Origin: Trissonchulus latispiculum
Taxonomy: Eukaryota; Nematoda; Enoplea; Enoplida; Ironidae
Length of the DNA stretch: 64,000 bases
Reading direction: 5' to 3'
NCBI GenBank assembly: GCA_030248195.1
Contig: JASAND010005695.1
Coordinates: 55,988 to 119,987 of the forward strand
Of this stretch, positions 57,139 through 64,000 are shown one piece after another (position 1 is the first letter of the stretch; each line of letters opens with the position of its first letter). The notes beneath the pieces were generated by a model. That model did not search any database. It worked only from the letters and a program-made list of their open reading frames with translations, and was not told the origin of the DNA. The position numbers and the translations under genes were made by a program.

Positions 57139-57208
57139 ACTGGTAGTGTTGGTGTCAAGAATGTCCGTCTGTGGATCAGAAGGGACCTGGTTCGAATCCC
57201 GGCCATAC
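57139..57208 (+). tRNA. tRNA-like sequence, probably a SINE head
   Basis: TTGGTGTCAAGAATG resembles an A box and GGTTCGAATCC is a perfect B box. A loop GTGGATC sits between partly paired arms. Stems are imperfect, and it is followed by long C-runs and an ATCCGGATTTTTCCG segment, so a tRNA-derived repeat is more likely than a working tRNA. Confidence 0.4.
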
Positions 57209-57224
57209 ATGTGCTGGGAATGGT

Positions 57225-57350
57225 GTTCACCCCCCCCCGACCTGGACCCCCCCCCCCGGGGCCCCCCACCCCCAAAATCCGGATTTTTCCGTTTTTATTG
57301 GGCAAAAAACCGGAAATATCCGGTTCACTCCCCCCCCCAGAACTTCCCCG
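57225..57350. repeat. poly-C and CCGGAAA low-complexity tract
   Basis: Runs of C up to 12 long alternate with short spacers; then ATCCGGATTTTTCCG and AACCGGAAATATCCGG follow. The ORFs called across it are proline-rich artefacts. Confidence 0.85.
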
Positions 57351-57609
57351 CCTGTACATGTCTGATCCCGGCTGGCCAATTCTTTACTTTTTATGTGCTA
57401 TTTTATGCCAAAATTCTACTTCTATTGCTATTATTTAATTTTAATTTATTCTGCTCAATTTTTCTAGATCCAGTTTCAATGTGTAAGCTTCCTTGCTTCC
57501 TTGCGAGGTTTTTGCTTTTCGTCATCAAAACATCAAAATGCCGCTATTCAAATGAGAATCAGAATTTCTATATGATTTTTTCGAGCAGTATACTCAATCC
57601 ACTGTAGAT

Positions 57610-58728
57610 ATTCGCATCAGTAGGAATTTGGAATGGTAAACTTCTTGTGACTTTTAACCACGAATGAAACGTACTCAATTTTAAAGCTAAAAACTTCCAC
57701 AGCACAAGCATTCAGTTCTTACAGATATATAATATATATTTATTATTGCACCATTATATCACGACGATAAGTATTGTTATTACTTTATACAGTGCTTCAA
57801 ATTGTCACTTCGGCTGAGGAAAACTAAAACAAGAACAACAATCAACTTTACTATATGTACTGTTTTTGATTTTCTGATTCAGCCCCCACCGGAATAAGTT
57901 GGGAAAGTGGCCTCAATTGAAGCCTCAGTTTACACGGGCAAATTTGAGCAAACTTTAGGTTGTTCTGATCGTAGTAAACTGTAGCTGATGCAGCTGTTTA
58001 CCCCAGCATATTTGGTTAGGTCCAGTTTGTTCAGTTCAGACCAGTAACAGCAAACAATGACTCAACAAATCCTGTGTCTATAGCAGTCTAGTGCTACAAG
58101 GTTGATGTGGTCAGCTGTATTCCGATTGTCTGTCGGGACTGACAAGTTTGCTCCAGTTTGCTCCCCACTGAACGCGGGAAAATTACTTCTGATCTTAACT
58201 AGCGAGCAGACTCGAGCAAACTCAGTCATTACGGATTGGAACAGGGCAGAACAAGATGAACCAGAAATTTATATCAGCAGGAAAGAACAATGGAACGTGG
58301 AACCTTAGACATAGGATTTTGAAGATTCAGCAAGAACAAAGAGTGTCTGTGATTTGGAAAAGTCGTTGAAATTGTGAAAAATTGGAATGAAACTACAGCA
58401 ACTGTTTCCGAAGCTATCTCACACAAAATCGGTGCCCATAACGGCATGCGGCCATTTGATGTATGATTGTCACTCCAACTCAGGTGTCAAGCATACGTAT
58501 AGTATACGAATGTTTGTATTTCTACTGCAGTTGCACTGTGGAGTTGAACTAATACAGTGTTCGCAAACAACAAAAACAGAATCGCACTGTTAATAAGAGA
58601 CTGTATATACCGCAGGATCTACTACAGTACTATAGCCCTTTAAGCTCACATCCTATAATATAAAATTATTGTTAATATTATATTATTATCACAGTGCATT
58701 ACTATTTTATAGTTTACCAGATCTAATG
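57610..58728. other. spacer downstream of the secreted-protein gene
   Basis: No recognised gene. Around 57960-58240 the word GAGCAAACT and relatives recur (about six times) in both orientations, suggesting an old repeat. Confidence 0.35.
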
Positions 58729-58729
58729 T

Positions 58730-61381
58730 TCATCTTCGACGTTTGCCGGCTTTTGTTGTTGATGCTGGCGCTTTTGTGGTGGATCCTGAAGAACTACTTC
58801 CAGCCGCTGTTGTGGAAGGGGATTTGGTAGTTGGAAGAGCGGCCTGACCGCTGCCAGAATTGACTAGACTGGGCTGAATTCCTAAAAAATATAGCAAAGT
58901 AACTGACGATGTGATGACTAAAGGTCACTTTTTCAATGGTCCTGATGCAATTTTAGTATTAGCAAGAGTTTATAATAGGAAGAGTAAGACACTCAGCTCT
59001 TCCTAATAGAATAAGCTGGCAAGATGCTCGAAACATTCAGGCCGAAATCTCGGGGGCTTCTCAACGTGTAAACATACAACGCTGACATTTTTCAAAAATG
59101 GGCGTTTTTGAAAGATTAAAGAGTTTGCTTTTTCTGAGTTTTTCAGATTTCATTGCCTTTGTTTTGGGTGCAATTGCAAGCCAAAGTTACATATGTGGCC
59201 TACATCTGGTTTTTGTAGTAGAACAAACCTAGAGCTTAGGCAAATCTTTTGCGTTCGTATCTAAGGCCGGTTCACACGATCAAATTGTCGTCAAATAAAT
59301 TTGATCAAATTTGACCAAACTTGCAATTTGACCAAATTTGATGGTTTGAACGGGCATCAAATTCCATCAAATTCTGTCAAATTTGCCATCAAATTGCTGT
59401 CAAACTATCAAATTGGTTTGGTCAGTGCGCAAAAACCATCAAATATTTGACGGCTTGCCCAATGACGTTTTAGCACGTGGATCACGTGACCCTAAATCTA
59501 TTTGAAGTATATAGCCGTTGTTTTCTTCACAGATGCAGTTTCTCTAGGGTCTTTCAACACAATGTGCACAATTACAGGGCTGTAATAGCATACACTTCCA
59601 TTAAATATACTTTGTATGTGATTTAAATGAATAAATAATTTTAAATTTTGCCAAATGTTCAAAAAGATTGATGAAATATTTTATATTTAAAAATCGCGAA
59701 TGAAAAGTTTTTGAAACTGTAAATTGTTTTAGATCTTTTTACCAACCTTTGACCTAAGGGCATTTAGGTTTGGGTTCAGAATCACATTGAGATAACAAAA
59801 AAAAACGCTAGTTTGCGTTTTGACTGATCAGTGTCTACGCGCGCAAATTCAAACTGGCGCCCAATTTGATCAAAATTTGGTCAAATTATTTGAAGCAAGT
59901 TTGACAGTGTAAACAGGCAATTTGATAAAATATTTTGCTGTCAAAAAATTTGATAAAATTTATTTGATGGGAATTTGATCGTGTGAACCGGCCTTAAGGA
60001 AGAAACAGGCATACGTACTGACAACTGCATCGCAGAATGACTTGCAGATCGTGTCGTCCACAAAGTGCACTCCAATGCAGTCCTTTTTGCTGGTCTCGCA
60101 CTCAACACAGGACAGTTTCTCAACATCGCATCGAAACGCTTTCACAGCAAAACTGACTAAAAATGCACAAATTTCATAAATCTTAGGTTTTATATACACA
60201 GTGAATAAAATCATTTCATTTTATTGTTGATCAACCTTGGTTTTGCACATCGAAGAAAAGCAATTTCATTTTTATTGTTGATCTGTGATCAACCCAACAC
60301 TATTAACTAAACTATTTAATTAACCTAAATAATTATTGTTATTATTGATCATCATTGCTATTATTATCATTAAAAGATTAAACATCATATATATTTATTT
60401 AATTATATAATATAAAATAGTATAGTAAATTCATAAATTACTATAAATTATCATTATGTTAAATTATAGATTGTTAAAAATTTAATAGTAATTTATTAAT
60501 ATAATTAACCAAAATTAATTGCATGTACATAGCTGTTAGACTTCGCTACTGTTTCCCATTTTTCAACATAATGTTCAGTAAAGAATTGGCCCTGCCGGGA
60601 ATCGAACCGTGTATCTTTCAATCTGCGGGTGGGAATGCTAACTACTACACCACAGAAGCTTTAGAGAACAGGGCACAGTCGGTAGTTAGTATCGCATATT
60701 GTTCACAGTCCAAGTACTGGTCTGAACTCCAAATTACTGAGTTAAAGTTCAGGCTTAAAACTTTAAGATAACCAATATTTTAAGTGTGAAATCGCTCGTT
60801 TCGTGTTGCTTCAGAAATTGGCTAAAAAATTTAGTATGTAAGGCCTATTTGATTTTTCACTGAATCTGATTGTATGTTGCCTCAAATTTGATCGGAATAG
60901 TAAAAAATACAAATACACGAAAGAAAGGAGGATGTTACTACAGCACTTCCGACCCGAAAACTTCGGACCTGAGGTGGGGCTCGAATCCACAACGTTTGGC
61001 TGTCTAGGCCAACGCTCTACCGATTCAGCCACCCAGGCACAATCGAACCAAGCTTAACTGTAGTGACACGTATATAGCCAATAGACTAATAGCCCTGCCA
61101 GAAATCATGCATGTGATTGGGAGGGGGAGTGCGTTCACCTCCCAGATCTGAAGCTTACCCCTCCAGAATTCATATTTTCGGTTTTTTGGACGAAAAATCT
61201 GGTTTTCCAGCTGTCTACTGCTCATCTGTGGTGGAAAACATCTGTGAATACCTGTACTGTTGGTTGCCGGAAATGTTAACTTGAACTTTTGCTTGAATTT
61301 AAATAATTGCTTAGTGAGTCGCTTCAACTTACTTTGAGCGGAACCTAGAATTGAAAGAACTACGGGCAGAAGAAAGTGCAT
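58730..61381 (-). CDS. secreted Cys-rich protein with Ser/Thr-rich tail, three exons
   Basis: Exons 61333-61381, 60019-60156 and 58730-58881 join in phase 1 at both introns with GTAAGT/TTTTTAG and GTACGT/TTTTTAG. The product is about 112 residues: a signal peptide MHFLLPVVLSILGSAQ; a compact domain with seven cysteines (FRCDVEKLSCVECETSKKDC then TICKSFC); and a 49-residue tail rich in Ser, Thr, Ala and Pro with STT repeats, ending KAGKRRR. The tail looks mucin-like and would be O-glycosylated; the basic end is unusual. No family recognised; the cysteine spacing could suit a small chitin-binding or venom-like fold, but nothing decides that. Intron 1 holds two tRNA-like sequences; intron 2 holds a 735-bp foldback element. 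Confidence 0.72.
59262..59998. mobile_element. TIR/foldback element TAAGGCCGGTTCACACGATC
   Basis: Ends TAAGGCCGGTTCACACGATC and GATCGTGTGAACCGGCCTTA are perfect inverted copies. Inside, dense CAAATTTGATCAAATTTG words occur near both ends. No ORF. It occupies most of intron 2 of the secreted-protein gene, ending 20 bp from exon 2. Confidence 0.87.
60590..60659 (-). tRNA. tRNA-like sequence, degenerate
   Basis: On the minus strand GGTGTAGTAGTTAGCA resembles an A box and GGTTCGATTCC is a B box 35 bases on. The anticodon arm does not pair, and the acceptor stem is weak. Probably a pseudogene or SINE head. Confidence 0.35.
60968..61038 (-). tRNA. tRNA-like sequence, anticodon loop CTAGACA
   Basis: About 71 nt on the minus strand. 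A six-pair acceptor stem (CCTGGG with CTCAGG), a GCT/AGC D-stem around TGAATCGGTAG, a perfect five-pair anticodon stem (TTGGC/GCCAA) and a T-loop ATTCGAG. The anticodon position reads AGA, which would be Ser, but the long variable arm of serine tRNAs is missing. A tRNA-derived repeat is likely. Confidence 0.45.
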
Positions 61382-61399
61382 TATGCGCAGACTTGGCAC

Positions 61400-61904
61400 A
61401 CTGTCAGACGAACGGAATTTCAGAAATACAGCACCTTAAACTTTACTGAAGTTCGAAATATTGTTTTGGAGAACTGTGGAATTACAAGAAAATTAATGAA
61501 GAAGATACGCAAGACCGGGTGAATACAAAGGAAAAATCAAATTCCGGCTCATCCAATTTTCAAAGTTTCAAGAAAAGAATTCATCCATTAAGTTTGATTC
61601 CAAATTCAGTTTTTGGAAAAATAACTTTCAGCACGTCAGCGGCATCTTCTATTTGTCTGACAGACAAGTTCTGGTTCTTACAACAACAGCACTGAATTAA
61701 TAAACAATGTTGAACTAGAATTTTATATGTTAAAATACAAATGCTGAATTGAATTGTGTCAAATATTACAATGCAAGTTAGTAATTCCAACAAACCGAGG
61801 ACAACCATAGAAACAGGACAACAGGACCCAGAACAAGGCAAGAAAGTGTATCAGGCCAGATTTTGAATTAGAATAGGAATAGTAAAATCCAAATCTTGTT
61901 CGGT
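61400..61904. other. spacer, no gene seen
   Basis: A region upstream of the secreted-protein gene without recognisable ORF or repeat; it would contain its promoter. Confidence 0.35.
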
Positions 61905-62160
61905 CTGGTGGTAGCTTTCCGAATTTGGAAAAAGTAGGCAAAAGCCAGGTTGCGCGTACATTTTAGCTAATTTCCCCATAACGAGGAGCGATTTCACAAT
62001 AATTAAAAAGGATTCCCCAGCTATTGATAGAGGTCTGAAATGAATAACCCATGTCACACGAAATCCAGTCTGCACAAAATCTAGAAAAATTAAACTTCTT
62101 CTAATATCCAGTAAAATCCATTTCAAAAACGAAAATTAGTTTCATTGTATTCAGTAAAAC
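61905..62160. repeat. dispersed repeat, copy 3 of 3
   Basis: GAATTTGGAAAAAGTAGGCA, CGAGGAGCGATTTCACAATA and CCCCAGCTATT match 27045-27190 closely, in the same orientation. Non-coding. Confidence 0.6.
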
Positions 62161-62487
62161 GTTGGCCAATCTGTTCCATGGAATATTTTCTCGATTGCCA
62201 TTTCGCTTTCCATCAAAAATATTGGAAAGAGAGAAGCTAGCCACGGAAGCAGTTTAAGTTTGGGTCGCGACGTTACGCCCTATGGGCTTCCTCAGACTCG
62301 TTGTCGTTGAGAGGGCTGCTGGGATAAGAGATTGTCCGAGATTTGATTCGCTAGCTAAAAATACCGGTCTCAATTTCGAAAACTCATCTGGCCAACCCTG
62401 TTTTGCCTGACGCAAAACTATAACTTACGAAGGCATTTAGGAGTTTTTCTTACAGTAGTAATAGGAGGTAAAATGGTGTATAATTAG

Positions 62488-62670
62488 GGGGGGTTTATGA
62501 GGTGGTGGACCCCCTTGTGAGGTGGTATGTGGACCCCTTTTGGGAGGGGGTTTTTGGGGTTGTGGACCCCCTTTTTTAGGGGTATGTGGACCCCTTTTTG
62601 GGAGGGGGGTTTTAGGGGTATGTGGACCCCTTTCTGGGAGGGGGTTTCTGGGGTTGTGGACCCCTGTTGA
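62488..62670. repeat. G-rich tandem repeat, about 30-40 bp unit
   Basis: Repeated GTGGACCCCTTTTTGGGAGG and GGGGTTTTTGGGG words. Translated frames are proline/glycine repeats and not genes. The G-runs could form quadruplex structures. Confidence 0.85.
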
Positions 62671-63115
62671 CCCATGTCCGGAACCACGGTCGACCCAAGG
62701 TCAAATTTAAAAGTTGACCCTTTTCGTTCGGAAAAGTTTATCTAGGGGGTTTTCGGGGTTCAGGATTTCAAAAATGACCTTTGTTTTGAGCTTGGATCAA
62801 AGCTCCGTGCTGTGTTGCGTGCTGTACATGTCCGGAACCACGGCCGACCTAAGGTCAAATTTCAAGGTTGATCAATTTCGCCCGGAAAACTTTATCTAGG
62901 GGTAACTTTGGGTCGCAGAAACCAAAAATGACCTTTGTTTTGGACTAGAATCAAAGCTCAATGCTGTGTTGCGTGCTGTACAGTCGACCCATGGTCAAAT
63001 TCCAACCTTGTCCATTTTCGTTCGGAAAACTTTATCTAGGGGTTTTTGGGGTCGTAGAATCTAAAAATGGCCTCAGAATGTGGCTCCTGTGGGTGACCCG
63101 TGGTCAAGCATATTT
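62671..63115. repeat. tandem repeat, unit about 140-154 bp, nearly three units
   Basis: Units share GGTCAAATTT, TTCG.TCGGAAAACTTTATC, TCTAGGGG, AAAAATGACCTTTGTTTTG and GTGCTGTGTTGCGTGCTGTA. GGTCAAAT recurs at 62699, 62853 and 62993. The first unit runs into the G-rich array on its left. Confidence 0.85.
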
Positions 63116-63179
63116 TTGGGGTTACAACTGTGAACAAAACTAACACTGCTTGCCCATAGCGGCGGATGTCTTTTATTTG

Positions 63180-63410
63180 ATAAAAACACTGCACAACAAA
63201 CACACTGTACAACGAAAGTATTGAACAACACTGCACAACGAACACACTGCACAATAAACACACTGCACAACAAAAGACTGTGCAACAAAACCCTGGACAA
63301 CAACCATGATGTACAGCAAAACTACTGTGCAACAGACGCCCTACACAAACAAAACTACTTACTGTAACTGTACTGCACAACGAAACTACTGTAACATAAA
63401 AACGCTGATA
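63180..63410. repeat. CACTGCACAACAAA short tandem repeat
   Basis: About 15 imperfect copies of a 13-16 bp unit, ending some 30 bp before the stop codon of the neighbouring ORF. Open frames on the minus strand (SVFVVQCC-like) are products of the repeat. Confidence 0.85.
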
Positions 63411-63430
63411 AAACCAATTATAAAGTCAAA

Positions 63431-63982
63431 TCACTGATTGCAGTTCAAAAATTCTCGAATTAGCTGAGCAGCTTTGTGTTTGGAGCAATGTCGTCGGTAT
63501 CGCATGGACTTAGCGCTGTGAATGGCACAGCACGGTAGTCCTTCTACATCGTCCATGTGCGGCGGATATTCCATGTCAATCTCGGCGTCATAAATCTTAG
63601 TGTTCAAGTCATTCCAAAGAGTAGCGTGATGCATCCATTTGTACAAAGCAGTTCCCTTGGTTATTACCGCGTCCACCCGACGTTGTCGCATAAATTCACA
63701 GACTCTGTCCATCACCTCCCAATTCGCCGGTACACTATCACTAGAGTTCCATTCAAGCCCATTCTGCGATCTAGCCACGTGAAAATATGCTTGTTGGCGA
63801 GGTGTCAACTGTTGAAATGGCACGGGGGCTCGAACGTGATAGGTTTCTTGAGCAGTATTTCCACAAGGAAAGCGTGCCACAACCGTTATTTCCATGGGTA
63901 CTTCACCCATATTGTGAATAACATCACAAGTCATAGTAGCAAAACCAAACGATTTCATAGCCGCTGGACTGTAGTAGTGCAA
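63431..63982 (-). CDS. exonuclease-like ORF of the kind found in invertebrate mobile elements (5' end may be outside)
   Basis: 183 open codons from an ATG at 63982. Features: GEVPMEITVVARFPCG, YFHVARSQNGLEW, VITKGTALYKWM, then CCAIH and HCSKHKAAQLIREFL. This resembles a group of uncharacterised invertebrate proteins with a degraded DEDD-exonuclease-like fold: strand, a [HN]GL block, a KG..K..W motif and a C-terminal Cys/His pattern. They often lie in mobile elements. The match is by pattern only. It is cut off near the window edge, so a longer reading frame cannot be excluded. Confidence 0.5.
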   Translation of the reverse strand: MHYYSPAAMKSFGFATMTCDVIHNMGEVPMEITVVARFPCGNTAQETYHVRAPVPFQQLTPRQQAYFHVARSQNGLEWNSSDSVPANWEVMDRVCEFMRQRRVDAVITKGTALYKWMHHATLWNDLNTKIYDAEIDMEYPPHMDDVEGLPCCAIHSAKSMRYRRHCSKHKAAQLIREFLNCNQ

Positions 63983-64000
63983 AATTCAAACTGACTGTTT

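Noticed and set aside
62484..63380. Several ORFs of 60-114 codons in the tandem arrays
   Set aside because: Low-complexity products of tandem repeats.

Overview
The window is nuclear DNA of an invertebrate animal, probably an arthropod or another protostome. It is AT-rich, its genes are split by GT-AG introns, and DNA-transposon relics fill the introns and spacers. The species cannot be read from the sequence.

The left 39 kb is a head-to-tail array, all on the minus strand, of at least three paralogous genes for degenerin/epithelial sodium channel (DEG/ENaC) proteins. The ENaC family marks are explicit: a first membrane segment ending in a PVRV motif, the FPSITVCNYNPF motif just after it, a GDCYT exon, a GTKIIIHE exon, and a last exon with the second membrane segment and the GGS selectivity filter. 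Between the FPSITVC exon and the GDCYT exon each copy carries exons for a C-type lectin-like domain (CTLD: CPEGWI..CY, then EMEDACKRL..HLPVF, then VALGITYD..FVST). Exon lengths and phases agree between copies, so the lectin exons belong to the channel genes. In locus 2 the lectin cassette lies between two phase-1 introns, so it can be skipped in frame, leaving a 555-codon channel. This receptor-channel fusion is the most interesting content.

Locus 1 (4-8045) runs off the left edge and has a 10-nt frameshift in exon 2. Locus 2 (10155-28379) is the only copy seen end to end. Its channel exons read open, but its lectin exons have damaged splice sites. Locus 3 (32243-39077) is a pseudogene with a frameshift, a nonsense codon and missing exons.

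The middle (39-51 kb) is mostly relics: short TIR elements of a TCAAGAGTACATAAT family, pieces of a Ty3/gypsy integrase, a CGCG-rich nested element, and two decayed copies of a small coiled-coil gene.

The right part has four minus-strand genes or gene parts: an intronless variant ionotropic receptor (51451-52737), an intronless 521-residue protein with an Asp-box motif (53948-55513), a three-exon secreted Cys-rich protein with a Ser/Thr-rich tail (58730-61381), and an exonuclease-like ORF at the edge (63431-63982). Foldback elements, tRNA-like sequences and tandem repeats fill the rest.
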